NCBI GenBank assembly: GCA_023150455.1 | Contig: JAKLKW010000073.1 | Location: forward strand, 1 to 41,765 | Reading direction: 5' to 3' | Source: Alphaproteobacteria bacterium | GTDB lineage: Bacteria > Pseudomonadota > Alphaproteobacteria > JAEULC01 | DNA: 41,765 nucleotides | Shown: one piece after another, positions 16,786 through 27,999 of the stretch | Layout: each line of letters opens with the position of its first letter | Numbering within the stretch: position 1 is the first letter of the stretch | Translations under genes and position numbers: made by a program | The notes under the pieces: generated by a model | Databases searched by the model: none | What the model was told of the DNA's origin: nothing | Seen by the model: the letters and a program-made list of their open reading frames with translations, nothing else

Positions 16786-16886
16786 TGGTGGATTCTATAG
16801 CACGGGCGCGCTAAACACGGCACGGCAAGAGACGGTGACGAGATCGTGACCGCGACGGGCCGGGAACGCATGACGACCAAGGTGCC

Positions 16887-17879
16887 ATGACGACGCTGGT
16901 GACGGGCGCGACGGGATTCGTCGGATCGGCCGTGGCCCGCAGGCTGATCGCCCGCGGCCACGACCTGCGCGTGCTCGCGCGCCCGGAGAGCGACCGGCGC
17001 AACCTCGAGCAGCTGCACGTCGAGATCGTCGAAGGCAACCTGAACGACCGCGTCTCGCTGGAGCGCGCGGCGCGGGGCTGCGATTCGCTGTTCCACGTCG
17101 CGGCGGACTATCGCCTGTGGTCGCCGCGCCCGCAGGAGCTGATCGACACCAACGTCGCCGGCTCGCGCAACATCGTGCTCGCCGCGGCCGAGGCGGGCGT
17201 GAAGCGCATCGTCTACACCAGCTCGGTCGCCGTGCTGGGCAAGACCAAGGACGCGAGTCCCGCCGACGAGGACACGCCGGTCAGCGTCGCCGACATGATC
17301 GGCGCCTACAAGACGTCCAAGTTCCTGGCCGAGGAAGAGGTGCGCCGGCTGATCGCGGCGCACGGGCTCGACTGCGTGATCGTCAACCCGTCGACGCCGA
17401 TCGGTCCGCGCGACATCAAGCCGACGCCGACCGGCCGCGTCGTGGTCGAGGCCGCCAGCGGCCGCATGCCCGCCTTCGTCGACACCGGCCTGAACATCGC
17501 CCATGTCGACGACGTCGCCGAGGGACACCTGCTCGCCTTCGACAAGGGCCGCGCCGGCGAGCGCTACGTGCTGGGCGGCGAGAACATGAGCCTGCGCGAG
17601 ATCCTAACCGCGATCGCGCTGATCGTCGGGCGCCGGCCGCCCAGGATCAGCCTGCCGCACGATGCCGTGCTGCCCTTCGCGCACGTGGCCGAGCTGATCG
17701 CCAGGCACGTCACCGGCAAGGAGCCGTTTGCCACCGTCGACGGCATCAACCAGGCGCGGCGCAAGATGTTCTTCTCCAGCACCAAGGCCGAGCGCGAGCT
17801 CGGCTACCGCTCACGCCCGGCGATCGACGCGCTGCGCGACGCCATCGAGTGGTTCAAGCAGCACCGCTACGTCCGGTAG
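16887..17879 (+). CDS. hpnA: HpnA, hopanoid-associated sugar epimerase
   Basis: Extended short-chain dehydrogenase/reductase (330 aa) of the NAD-dependent sugar epimerase type. The Rossmann motif GATGFVG (residues 7-13), the YKTSK catalytic pair (IGAYKTSKFLAEE), and PSTPIGPRDIKPTPTGR of the HpnA subgroup are all present. HpnA is a standard member of hopanoid clusters; the exact sugar is unresolved. It is divergent from the HpnL-like gene with 101 bp between starts, and convergent with the methyltransferase gene 72 bp further on. Confidence 0.92.
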   Translation: MTTLVTGATGFVGSAVARRLIARGHDLRVLARPESDRRNLEQLHVEIVEGNLNDRVSLERAARGCDSLFHVAADYRLWSPRPQELIDTNVAGSRNIVLAAAEAGVKRIVYTSSVAVLGKTKDASPADEDTPVSVADMIGAYKTSKFLAEEEVRRLIAAHGLDCVIVNPSTPIGPRDIKPTPTGRVVVEAASGRMPAFVDTGLNIAHVDDVAEGHLLAFDKGRAGERYVLGGENMSLREILTAIALIVGRRPPRISLPHDAVLPFAHVAELIARHVTGKEPFATVDGINQARRKMFFSSTKAERELGYRSRPAIDALRDAIEWFKQHRYVR

Positions 17880-17951
17880 CGGAATCGACTTCCTCGCAGC
17901 GAAGCTGGGAGAGGGTACCGCGCCCGAAGGGCGAGCCGGGCGAGGGTTTGC

Positions 17952-18836
17952 TTACCGTCGCAAGAGCCGCTTCAGCACGCGCCCCTTGAGGTGCCTTGCC
18001 AGCACGGTGATCGGAATCTGGCCCAGGTTGACGTCGCGGATCTCGCGCGTGACGTGCTGCAGCCGGGCGCCGCTGTAGTACTCGCCGTCCACGACGAACT
18101 GGTAGCGCGCGGCCGAGCTCTCGGGGATCATCGTCTCGTAGACCGTCTGGACGGGCACGCAGAATTCCCTGTCGTGGAGCTTGCGCTGCAGCACGACGAG
18201 CAGATGCGTCGTCTTGGCGTTGAGCGTGAGGTAGTCGAGCAGCCGCGACTCCCACGGCACCAGGCTCGCCAGCGTCCAGTCCGGCCCGACCCAGATGCCG
18301 AGCGTCTCGTAGGAATTGAACCGCGCGAGGGCTTCGAACAGGTTCGGCTGGTAGTTGAAGAACCCGTGCTCGAGATGGACCGTGAACGGCAGCGCGTGCA
18401 GCATCAGCCCGCCTTGCGCCGTCAGGTCGTGGATCATCTTGAAGGCGTTGCGCTGGTCGAGCAGATGCTCGGTCGTGCCGTGATTGCTGGTCAGCCCGTA
18501 TCTGCCCCGATGCTCGGGCGGCACCTGGTCGAAGTTGATGTCGAGGGTGAGCGAGCCGAACTTTCCGTCGATGTCCACGCAGTGGTACTTGAAGCCGAGC
18601 CGCTCGTGCAGGTCGCGCGACGGCGCATTGCCGGTGCCGCTCGCGTTCAGGTACTGCTCCATCTCGGCATGGGACAGGCGTTGCCGCCCGAACGACTCGA
18701 ACAGGCCGTTGAGCAGGCGCGGGTCCGGGCACCAGACCCCCTGCGAGCCCAGCTCGATGACGCTGTCGATCCCGTCCAAGGCTCCGAGCTGCTTGAGCTG
18801 GCGGTACAGCGCCAGGATCGGCGGACCAAGCCCCAT
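17952..18836 (-). CDS. Putative SAM-dependent methyltransferase
   Basis: A 294-residue protein whose N-terminal half fits class I methyltransferases: motif I as SVIELGSQGVW, an acidic end of strand 2 in YHCVDIDGKFGSL and a motif IV region LMLHALPFTVHLEHGFFNYQPN. ATG 18836 is preferred (GGGAGC upstream); the frame is open to 18941 but that extension overlaps the promoter of the next gene. The substrate is unknown; a lipid or polysaccharide O-methylation is possible given the position beside hpnA. Confidence in the fold is moderate. Confidence 0.6.
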   Translation of the reverse strand: MGLGPPILALYRQLKQLGALDGIDSVIELGSQGVWCPDPRLLNGLFESFGRQRLSHAEMEQYLNASGTGNAPSRDLHERLGFKYHCVDIDGKFGSLTLDINFDQVPPEHRGRYGLTSNHGTTEHLLDQRNAFKMIHDLTAQGGLMLHALPFTVHLEHGFFNYQPNLFEALARFNSYETLGIWVGPDWTLASLVPWESRLLDYLTLNAKTTHLLVVLQRKLHDREFCVPVQTVYETMIPESSAARYQFVVDGEYYSGARLQHVTREIRDVNLGQIPITVLARHLKGRVLKRLLRR

Positions 18837-18944
18837 GCGACCCGTGCTCCCCTGTGGCGGCCCAGTTCTCAAACCAACGCGGCCGGATTGCAACGGTTTT
18901 CCGTCGACCGTGTATGATGCGCGGGGAAACGGGCGGGACATGCG

Positions 18945-19448
18945 ATGACGGTAGGCCTACCCCACCGCGAGATCGTGACGGGCGACTCCGCCATCGGAAC
19001 GCTGGTCCATCCCGTGCTGCGCGCACTGGCCGACTATTGGCAGTCGAAGCGGCGGCGCGGCGGCCTGCCGCGCCTGGGGGATCTCGACCCGCCCATGGAG
19101 ATCCCGCGACTGACCGCGCACATGTCGATCCTGGCGATCGAGGGCGATCCCCCGCGCTTCCGCTACCGGCGCATGGGCTCCGCGATCGTGCAGGATCGGC
19201 GCCACCGACGGATCAAGGACGCCACCGGCCACTATGCGGACGAGGTCGACTTCCACCTGGCCTCGAGCGACGTGATCGGCGCGATGACGGACGTGACCAG
19301 CCGTGCGGTTCCCTATCGCGAGCACGGCCAGTACGAGTCGGGCGACTATGCGTTGCTGCACTACGAGTGGGTCATCCTGCCGCTTGCCGGCGAGACGGCG
19401 CGGGTGTCGTTCCTGATGACCGGCTACGTCACCTTTGCCGGCGAGTGA
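18945..19448 (+). CDS. PAS_5-family (PF07310) protein
   Basis: A 167-residue soluble protein of the PAS_5 type common in Rhodospirillales. The hallmark start is LRALADYWQSKRRRGGLPRLGDLDPPMEIPRL, quoted here only in part (LADYW...GLPRLGDLDP), and RYRRMGSAIVQDRRHRR follows. PAS_5 proteins are thought to sense or bind small ligands, but this family has no assigned reaction. It is divergent from the methyltransferase gene and lies upstream of the cytochrome genes with a 208-bp gap. Confidence 0.75.
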   Translation: MTVGLPHREIVTGDSAIGTLVHPVLRALADYWQSKRRRGGLPRLGDLDPPMEIPRLTAHMSILAIEGDPPRFRYRRMGSAIVQDRRHRRIKDATGHYADEVDFHLASSDVIGAMTDVTSRAVPYREHGQYESGDYALLHYEWVILPLAGETARVSFLMTGYVTFAGE

Positions 19449-19656
19449 AGCTGCGGGCGACCTCGTGTTAACGATGGACGGGCCGGCCGGCGCGGGCAAG
19501 GGAATAATCCTGGCCGGGACGGCGTATATCACAGTGGCGTGACTTGTCCCCGTTCGCAGCGACAGGGCAAGTTCGCAGAGGGACAGCGACAGGCCGGCGG
19601 GGCGCGATCGCGACGCCCGGGCCGAACGGGATGCAAGAAGGAGGATGAGAGAGAAG

Positions 19657-20109
19657 ATGAGCAGCTGGTTGAAGCGGGCCGCCCTGGCGGCGGCTGCGGT
19701 GACCCTGGTCGGCGCGGTCGGCCTGGAAGCGTCCATGGCGCAGGGCGATCCCATCGCGCAGCGCAAGGCGCTGATGAAGTCGAACGGCGACGCCATGAAG
19801 GCGATCAAGGCCGTGGTCGACGCCAAGGGGCCGACCGCCCCCGTCGTGCCGGAAGCCGCGAAGATCGCGAGCAACCTCAAGTCCGCGGCGGCGCATTTCC
19901 CGGCCGGCTCGGACACGGGCGACACCAAGGCTTCGCCCGACATCTGGAAGAACTTGGACGAATTCAAGAAGCTGGACGAGTCCTCGACGGCCGCGGCCAT
20001 GAAGCTCGAAGCCTCGGCCAAGAAGGGCGACGCGGCTGTCGTGGCTGCGGATTTCGGCGAGCTCGGCAAGAGCTGCGGCGCCTGCCACCAGAAATACCGC
20101 CTAAAGTGA
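19657..20109 (+). CDS. Cytochrome c' (class II c-type cytochrome)
   Basis: Periplasmic four-helix-bundle haem protein, 150 aa, with a signal peptide (LAAAAVTLVGAVGLEASMAQ) and the C-terminal class II haem motif C140-G-A-C143-H144 followed by a basic tail. Mature length fits the family, which binds NO or acts in electron transfer. ATG 19657 sits about 12 bp after AAGGAGG; ATG 19645 is almost on top of that site. A direct repeat of GTTCGCAG (19552 and 19571) lies in the leader. Next gene is the diheme cytochrome, 82 bp away. Confidence 0.9.
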   Translation: MSSWLKRAALAAAAVTLVGAVGLEASMAQGDPIAQRKALMKSNGDAMKAIKAVVDAKGPTAPVVPEAAKIASNLKSAAAHFPAGSDTGDTKASPDIWKNLDEFKKLDESSTAAAMKLEASAKKGDAAVVAADFGELGKSCGACHQKYRLK

Positions 20110-20191
20110 TAAGATAGCTTCTGGGCTTCTGGTCTGGGATGTCGGGGGGCCGCTCGCGCCCCCCGATGCTTGTCGGGGCAACGAGCGGCGC

Positions 20192-21100
20192 ATGGGTCTT
20201 CTGCTGCGATGGTCGGGAAGTGCAGTGGCCGGGCTGGCGCTGGCCGCTGCCGCCTTGGCGCCGCCGGCCGAAGGCCAGACTCCCGACGCGGATGCGATCA
20301 AGCGCGGCGAGTACATCTTCAACGCCGCGGGCTGCCTCGGCTGCCACACGGACGAGAAGAACAAGGGCCCCCGCCTTGCCGGCGGGCGCGCGCTCAGGAC
20401 TCCCTTCGGCACCTTCCACGGGCCGAACATCACGCCCGACCCGACGCACGGCATCGGCGCCTGGACCGAGGCGCAGTTCCTTCGCGCGCTGCGCGAAGGC
20501 CGCGGCGCCGACGGCAGCCACCTTTTCCCCGCCTTCCCCTATACCTCGTTCACCGGCATGACCGATGCCGACGCGAAGGACCTATGGGCCTACCTGCGCG
20601 CGCAACCCGCCGTGGCGCAGCCGAACAAGCCGCACGACCTCGGTTTCCCCTACAACATCCGCGCGCTGATGATGGCCTGGAACTGGCTGTTCTTCTCGCC
20701 CGGCGAGTTCCGGCCCGACGCATCGCCGACGCCCGAGCTCAAGCGCGGCGCCTACCTCGTCAACGCGCTCGGTCATTGCGGCGAATGCCACACGCCGCGC
20801 AACTTCTTCGGCGCCACCAGGGGCGACATGAAGATGGCCGGCGCCGTGCTGGGCGACGGCGCCGTGCCGAACCTGACACCCGACCCGGACACCGGCATCG
20901 GCAAGTGGAGCCCCGACGACCTCGTCGAGCTCCTGAAGAGCGGCATGACCCCGGAAGGCGATTTCGTCGGCTCCGAGATGGGCGAGGTCGTAGCAAACAC
21001 GACGGGCAAGCTGACCGACGCGGACCGCCGCGCGATCGTCGCCTATCTGCGCTCCCTGCCGCCGATCCGCCATCACGTGCGCAAGCCGGCAGCCAAGTGA
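20192..21100 (+). CDS. Diheme class I cytochrome c
   Basis: Periplasmic protein, 302 aa, with a signal peptide (residues 1 to about 29, ending AEGQ) and two haem sites: C48-L-G-C-H52 and C196-G-E-C-H200, each in a cytochrome c domain with LRTPFGTFHGPNITPD and PNLTPDPDTGIG. The two-domain layout resembles cytochrome subunits of alcohol or aldehyde dehydrogenase complexes, but no dehydrogenase is adjacent. It follows the cytochrome c' gene on the same strand, which suggests they share electron partners. Confidence 0.9.
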   Translation: MGLLLRWSGSAVAGLALAAAALAPPAEGQTPDADAIKRGEYIFNAAGCLGCHTDEKNKGPRLAGGRALRTPFGTFHGPNITPDPTHGIGAWTEAQFLRALREGRGADGSHLFPAFPYTSFTGMTDADAKDLWAYLRAQPAVAQPNKPHDLGFPYNIRALMMAWNWLFFSPGEFRPDASPTPELKRGAYLVNALGHCGECHTPRNFFGATRGDMKMAGAVLGDGAVPNLTPDPDTGIGKWSPDDLVELLKSGMTPEGDFVGSEMGEVVANTTGKLTDADRRAIVAYLRSLPPIRHHVRKPAAK

Positions 21101-21176
21101 TCCCGCGCCGGCCGCCCTGCGCGGGCCGCTTCGTCCCGGCGATGCTATGATCGCGCCCCGCTGAAGGGGGATGCCG

Positions 21177-22349
21177 ATGAAGATCGCCGCGATCCGCACC
21201 GTGGTCGTCAACGCCGAGATGCGCAACTGGGTGTTCGTGCGGGTCGAGACCGACCAGCCCGGGCTCCATGGCTGGGGCGAGGCGACGCTGGAGTGGAAGA
21301 CGCGCGCCGTCGTCGGCGCGGTCGAGGACCTGGCGCCGCTGGCCATCGGCCGCGACCCGCGCGACGTCGAGCAGATCGTGCGCGTCCTCGTCAAGCACAG
21401 CTTCTGGCCGCTCGGCGCCATCGGCATGACCGCCGCGAGCGGCATCGAGCAGGCGCTGTGGGACATCCAGGGCAAGGCGCTCGGCCTGCCGGTCTGGCGC
21501 CTCCTCGGCGGCAAGGTGCGCGAGCGCGTGAAGGTCTACACCCATCTCGGCCTCGGCGACATGCGCGCCGTGTACGAGACCTTCGACCCCGCCGCGCTGG
21601 TCGACCGTGCCCAGTCCGTGCTGGCCAAGGGCTACCGCGCGCTCAAGGTCGTGTTCATCCCCTACACCAACGTCACGGCCGCGCCGGCGGCGGTGGCGCA
21701 TGTCGGCAGGCTGATGCAGGCGCTGCGCGAGTCGGTCGGGCCCGACATCGAGATCATGATCGACTTCCACGGCCGGCCCGGCTCGACGGCGGCGGCGCTG
21801 CAGTACATCCGCGCGCTCGAGCCGTTCCAGCCGCTGTTCGTCGAGGAGCCGGTGCCGCCCGGCGACATCGAGGCGATGCGGCAGATCGCGGCCGAGGCGC
21901 GCTGCCCGATCGCCACCGGCGAGCGACTGGTCACGCGCCAGGAATTCGCCCGGCTCTGCGCCGCCAAGGCCGCGCACGTCATCCAGCCCGACCTCTGCCA
22001 TTGCGGCGGCCTGTGGGAAGGCAAGAAGATCGCCGCCATCGCCGAGGCGGCGCTGATCGGCGTGGCGCCGCACAACCCGCGCGGCCCCATCGCCGGCGCC
22101 GCGGCGCTGCACTTCGCGCTGTCGACCCCGAACTTCGTGATCCAGGAGGAAATGGTCGGCCAGGTGCCGTGGTACGACGCGGTCGCCAGCACGCCGATCC
22201 GCATGGTCGACGGCCACTGGCAGCTGCCCGAGGCGGCGGGTCTCGGCGTCGAGGTGAACGAGCGGGAAGCGGCGAAGCACCCCTTCAAGCCCGAGGTCTA
22301 CCACACGACCAACGCCGTGCTGGACGACGGCACCGTGGTGGATTGGTGA
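21177..22349 (+). CDS. Enolase-superfamily sugar-acid dehydratase (DgoD-like)
   Basis: Mandelate racemase/muconate lactonising enzyme family, 390 aa. Mg2+ ligands fit D196 (IDFHGR), E223 (VEEPVPPGD) and E249 (IATGERL), with catalytic H198 and H299 (VAPHNPRGP); the spacings equal those of galactonate dehydratase. GEATLEWKT near the N-terminus is also typical. The substrate is probably a hexonate, not shown. ATG 21177 fits AGGGGG spacing and the MKIAAIRT family start; ATG 21171 is two codons longer. It converges on the ABC operon. Confidence 0.85.
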   Translation: MKIAAIRTVVVNAEMRNWVFVRVETDQPGLHGWGEATLEWKTRAVVGAVEDLAPLAIGRDPRDVEQIVRVLVKHSFWPLGAIGMTAASGIEQALWDIQGKALGLPVWRLLGGKVRERVKVYTHLGLGDMRAVYETFDPAALVDRAQSVLAKGYRALKVVFIPYTNVTAAPAAVAHVGRLMQALRESVGPDIEIMIDFHGRPGSTAAALQYIRALEPFQPLFVEEPVPPGDIEAMRQIAAEARCPIATGERLVTRQEFARLCAAKAAHVIQPDLCHCGGLWEGKKIAAIAEAALIGVAPHNPRGPIAGAAALHFALSTPNFVIQEEMVGQVPWYDAVASTPIRMVDGHWQLPEAAGLGVEVNEREAAKHPFKPEVYHTTNAVLDDGTVVDW

Positions 22350-22673
22350 CGCGCGCCCGCGCTCACCGCGACTGCAGGTGGCAGTCGACCGTCGCCACCG
22401 CCCGGATGCGCCTGTCGACCACGCGTGGCTCGTAGCTGGCATGTCCCCTCCGTGATGCCGGAATGAGAATTCGACGGGCTGGGAAAGCGGGTCGCGCGGC
22501 CCGGTCGTGCCAACCCGGAGAAGATCCCGAGCCGCGCGCCCGCTTCCGAAGCGCATCCAAGCACGCGATCGTGGCGGCGCGGCGGAGCCGGCGCGGCATT
22601 CTCGCGGCGTTTCCACCCCTTCCGTGGCGAGACGGCGGCGGCGATCCGGGCCGGCGGCTGCCGGGCGGACGGG
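22350..22673. other. Intergenic region between dehydratase and ABC ATPase genes
   Basis: 324 bp between convergent genes. It holds one stem-loop (22369-22387) just after the dehydratase stop. A minus-strand run ending near 22363 (ASYEPRVVDRRIRAVATVD) is protein-like and may be a remnant, but it has no recognisable start. Nothing else is supported. Confidence 0.4.
22369..22387. terminator. Stem-loop at convergent gene ends
   Basis: Arms CGACTGC and GCAGTCG pair over a 5-nt loop, 20 bp after the dehydratase stop. No U-tract follows. It may help end transcription between converging genes. Confidence 0.3.
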
Positions 22674-24248
<1,575 letters not shown>

Positions 24249-24252
<4 letters not shown>

Positions 24253-25076
24253 AGGTCCGCGAGCCTCGGGTTGAGCGCGTCGTTCAGCCCTTCGCCGACG
24301 AGGTTGATGGCGAGGACCGTGAGCAGGATGGCGACGCCCGGCACCATCACCAGCCACCAGGCCTCGCGCATGAACGATCGGCCCGCGCCGATCATGAAGC
24401 CCCAGCTCATCTGGTTCGGCGCGCCGAGGCCGAGGAAGGACAGCGCGCTCTCGAACAGGATGGCGGTCGCCACCAGCAGCGAGCCGGTCACGATCAGCGG
24501 CGACAGCGTGTTGGGCAGCACCTGCGTCACCAGGATGGCGCTGTCGCGCTGGCCGGCCACCACGGCGGCCTGCACGAACTCGCGCGACCGGACGGCAAGC
24601 ACTTCGCCGCGGACGACGCGGGCGATCGGCGGCCAGCTCACCGTCGCGATCGCGATGACGAGGTTGACGGCGGACGGCGACAGGATGGCGATCAGCACGA
24701 TCGCGAAGAGGAACGACGGGATGGTCTGGAAGAACTCCGTCGTGCGCATCAGCACGTCGTCGACCAGCTTGCCGTAGTAGCCGGTGACCGCGCCGACGAT
24801 CGCGCCGAAGCCGACGGCCGCCAGGGTGGAAAGCACGGCGATCAGCATCGTCGTGCGCGCGCCATGGATTAGCCCGGCCGCCACGTCGCGGCCAAGACTG
24901 TCCGTGCCCAGGACGAAGTCGCCGGCCGGCGGCGCGAACGGCGCGCCGACGATGGCGAACGGGTCTTTGGGCGCCAGGACATCGGCCAGCAGCGCCACCG
25001 CGACGACGAGGCCGAGCCATGCCAGCCCCAGCGCGACGCGCGGATTGCCGAGAAAGCGTTGCCGGAAGCTTCTCAT
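24249..25076 (-). CDS. Peptide-type ABC transporter permease (DppC-like)
   Basis: Inner-membrane permease, 275 aa, six membrane segments. The N-terminal LGTDSLGRDVAAGLIHGART signature and the EAA-type loop (FVQAAVVAGQRDSAILVTQVLPN) are present, as is the OppC ending FESALSFLGLGAPNQMSWG. It begins 7 bp after the DppB-like stop and overlaps the ATPase start by 4 bp, giving translational coupling. The substrate (peptide, nickel or opine class) cannot be set by sequence. Confidence 0.92.
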
Positions 25077-25083
25077 GCCCGCG

Positions 25084-26067
25084 TCAGCCGATCCGGATTC
25101 TCGGGTCGAGGACCACGTAGACCAGGTCGACGACGAGATTGACCGTCACGACCAGGCACGACGACAGGAAGAAGATTCCGAGCAGGAGATTGAAGTCGCG
25201 CGCGAACAGGGATTGATAGGCCAGCTGGCCCAGGCCCGGCCAGGCGAACACGCTTTCCACCACGACGGACCCGCCCAGGAGCCCGCCGAACTGCACGCCG
25301 GCCATCGTCACGACGGGCAGCAGCGCGTTGCGGAACACGTGCCGCGTCGTGATCTGCCGGTCGGTCAACCCTTTCGCGCGCGCCGTCGTCACGTAGTCGA
25401 GCCCGCGCTGCTCGAGCATGGACGCGCGCATCAGGCGGGCATAGAGGGCGAGGTAGAACAGCGACAGGGTGATCGTCGGCAGCACCAGGTGGTGCGCGAT
25501 GTCCACGACGCGCGCCCAGCCCTCGTGGAACGCCACGACGTCCTCCATGCCCGAGGTCGGAAACCAGTCGAGGTGGATCGAGAACAGCAGGATCAGCATC
25601 AGGCCGACCCAGAACAGCGGCGTGGCGTAGAAGACGATGGCGGCGACGGAAACGAGGTGATCCTTCCAGGTGCGCACCCACAGCGCGGCGAGCACGCCCG
25701 TCAGGACGCCGATCCCCAGCGAGACGATCAGCGTCGCCCCCATCAAGAGCAGGGTCGGAACCAGCCTCGCCAGCAGGAGATCGAGCACCGGCGCGCTCTG
25801 GCGGAAGGAATAGCCCAGGTCGAGGAACACGATGTTGCGCAGGTAATTGAAGAGCTGCACCAGGACCGGCTGATCCTGGCCGAACCGCTGGCGCAGCTGG
25901 TCGATGTACTCCTTGGGCGCCCCGCCGGCCTCGCCGGCGAGCACGGTCGCAAGGTCCCCGGGCGCGAGCTGCAGCAGCAGGAAGTTCATCACGACGACCC
26001 CCAGCACGACGGGAACGGTCTGCAGGAGGCGGCGGATGATGTACCTACCCAGCTCCGAGCCGGTCAT
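25084..26067 (-). CDS. Peptide-type ABC transporter permease (DppB-like)
   Basis: Inner-membrane permease, 327 aa, with the DppB start (YIIRRLLQTVPVVLGVVVM), the LDLGYSFRQSAPV loop and the EAA loop DYVTTARAKGLTDRQI. GSVVVESVFAWPGLGQL near the C-terminus is diagnostic. ATG 26067 is preferred over an open frame reaching 26109, since the family starts at the first helix. Second gene of the SBP-DppB-DppC-ATPase operon. Confidence 0.92.
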   Translation of the reverse strand: MTGSELGRYIIRRLLQTVPVVLGVVVMNFLLLQLAPGDLATVLAGEAGGAPKEYIDQLRQRFGQDQPVLVQLFNYLRNIVFLDLGYSFRQSAPVLDLLLARLVPTLLLMGATLIVSLGIGVLTGVLAALWVRTWKDHLVSVAAIVFYATPLFWVGLMLILLFSIHLDWFPTSGMEDVVAFHEGWARVVDIAHHLVLPTITLSLFYLALYARLMRASMLEQRGLDYVTTARAKGLTDRQITTRHVFRNALLPVVTMAGVQFGGLLGGSVVVESVFAWPGLGQLAYQSLFARDFNLLLGIFFLSSCLVVTVNLVVDLVYVVLDPRIRIG

Positions 26068-26148
26068 CGTTCGCGATCTCGTCGTCGCATGCGCGGAAGA
26101 AAGCGGCAACCGGCGCCGTCGACGCGCCGGTCGCCGCCGATTGCCCGC

Positions 26149-27738
26149 TCACTGCCTGTAGGCGGTGGCGAAGTTGCCGTAGATGCCCAGGGGCCCGGTG
26201 ATCACGTTGCGGAACTGCTTGTTGACGATCGTGGGGAACTGCAGCTCCAGGACGTAGATGACCGGGCTTCCCTCCGAGACCTTCTGCACCAGGTCCTTGT
26301 ACAGGACGCTCCTCTTCGCGGCGTCGGCCTCCACGGTGGCCTTGTCCATCAGCGCATCCGTTTCCGGTGTCGACCAGCGGGCCCCGTTGACGAACACGGT
26401 GCCCGGCTTGATGCGGTCGGAATGGAAGCCGCGATGGACGCCGAGGACCGGATCGGCGAGGTTGTAGAGGAAGTTCGAGCTGATGAAGTAGTCGTAGTCG
26501 GTGTAGAGGCGCTTCAGCCACTTGGCGACGTCCTCGTAGCGCAGCGTCGCCTTGATGCCGACCTGGGCCAGTGCCTGCTGCACCGCTTCGCCGAACCGCT
26601 GCCACTCCTCGCCATAGGGCGTGATGTCGTGCACGATCTCGAAGCGGAAGCCGTCGGCCTTCTTCGGGAAGCCGGCCTCGTCGAGCAGCTTGTTGGCGCG
26701 CTCGATCCGGTCGGCGACCGTGAAGTCGATCCCGGCGGCGTATAGGCCCGAGGGAGCGAAATTCGAGCTGATCGGTCCCATCGCCGGCTTGCCGAAGCCG
26801 AACCAGACATTGTCGATCACGAACTTGCGGTCGACGGCATAGGACACGGCCTGGCGGACCTTCTGGTTGTCGAACGGCGGCTTCCTGGTGTTGATCACGA
26901 GCTCGACGATCGGGGAGATCATCTCGTAGCCCTTGGTCGTCACCTCGAGCGACGGCAGCGCGCCCAGCTTCTTGACGTCGTTGTAGGGCACCGCGCCGAA
27001 GCCCGCGACATGGGCCTCGCCCTTCTCGAGCGCCGCCGTGCGCGTCGACGCGTCGGCGATGAAGCGCACGACGATGCGGTCGAGATACGGCTGGCCCGCC
27101 CGCCAGTAGTCCTTGTTCTTGTCCAGCCTGACGAACTCGCCGCGGCGCCACTCGACAAAGCGGAACGGGCCCGTCCCGACGGGCTCGTTGGCCTTGGCAT
27201 GCGTCTTGATGTCGCCGACGCCGTAGACGTGCTTGGGCAGGATCGGGCTTTCGTAGCCCGACAGCGCCATCATCATGTAGGGGGCCGGCGTGGCGAGCTT
27301 GAACACGGCGGTGTGCGGATCGGGCGTTTCGACCGCGGTCACCTCCTTGAACGTGGCGATACCGCGCGGGTGATTGGTCTTGAGAACGTCCATGATGGTG
27401 AACCGCACGTCGGCCGACGTGAACGGCTTGCCGTCGTGGAACTTGACGTCCTTGCGCAGCTTGAACGTCACCGTCTTGCCGTCGGGCGCGACGGTGAAGC
27501 TCTCCGCGAGCGCCGGTTTCGGTTTCAGGTCAAAGTCGTAGTCGAGAAGCCCGTCGAACACCTTCGCCGTGACTTGGCCGATCGGCCCGGAGGTCGAGAT
27601 GTAGGGGGCGAGGTTGGGCGGCTCGGGCTGGGTGATCTGGACGAGCGTGCCGCCGGGCTTCTGCGCCAGGGCGGACGGTCCTGCGAATAGTGCGACCGCG
27701 ATTGCCGCAGATGCCATCGCGAAGGGAATACGGTGCAT
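26149..27738 (-). CDS. Extracellular solute-binding protein, family 5
   Basis: Periplasmic substrate-binding protein of the SBP_bac_5 type (529 aa) with a Sec signal peptide ending PSALAQ. Family blocks seen: VFDGLLDYDFDLKPKPALAES, KLRKDVKFHDGKPFTSADV, GTGPFRFVEW and VRQAVSYAVDRKF. ATG 27738 has a GGGAGGAGA leader. It heads the transporter operon; 261 bp lie upstream, with an inverted repeat GGACGA-N8-TCGTCC at 27908-27927 that could be an operator. Ligand unknown. Confidence 0.92.
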   Translation of the reverse strand: MHRIPFAMASAAIAVALFAGPSALAQKPGGTLVQITQPEPPNLAPYISTSGPIGQVTAKVFDGLLDYDFDLKPKPALAESFTVAPDGKTVTFKLRKDVKFHDGKPFTSADVRFTIMDVLKTNHPRGIATFKEVTAVETPDPHTAVFKLATPAPYMMMALSGYESPILPKHVYGVGDIKTHAKANEPVGTGPFRFVEWRRGEFVRLDKNKDYWRAGQPYLDRIVVRFIADASTRTAALEKGEAHVAGFGAVPYNDVKKLGALPSLEVTTKGYEMISPIVELVINTRKPPFDNQKVRQAVSYAVDRKFVIDNVWFGFGKPAMGPISSNFAPSGLYAAGIDFTVADRIERANKLLDEAGFPKKADGFRFEIVHDITPYGEEWQRFGEAVQQALAQVGIKATLRYEDVAKWLKRLYTDYDYFISSNFLYNLADPVLGVHRGFHSDRIKPGTVFVNGARWSTPETDALMDKATVEADAAKRSVLYKDLVQKVSEGSPVIYVLELQFPTIVNKQFRNVITGPLGIYGNFATAYRQ

Positions 27739-27999
27739 GGCCTCGATCTCCTCCCTCTGGTGTTTGGCTTTGCCGCCGCAAGCTGCATCGGAACGCGTCG
27801 GACGCGCGCCTTGAAGGTCGTCACCATCGTCGTTGTCGAGCGCGGGCAAGCGAGAGTACTTCGCCGTGCCCGTGATCGCCACAAGCCTTGTCGGAAGCCG
27901 TTCACGTGGACGAACAAATGCTCGTCCTACCCGCGCGAGTCCCGTGGCCCGCGCGATCCGCTTGGCGGATGATCGCGTCGCGGCGTTCGCGCGGCGGTT

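Noticed and set aside
17885-17945. Short GC-rich GGGAGAGGG...GGGCGAGGG sequence after hpnA as a repeat element
   Set aside because: It resembles common dispersed alphaproteobacterial intergenic sequence, but only one clear copy is seen here.
22363-22445. Minus-strand protein-like tail ASYEPRVVDRRIRAVATVD
   Set aside because: No start or recognised family; recorded only in the intergenic note.
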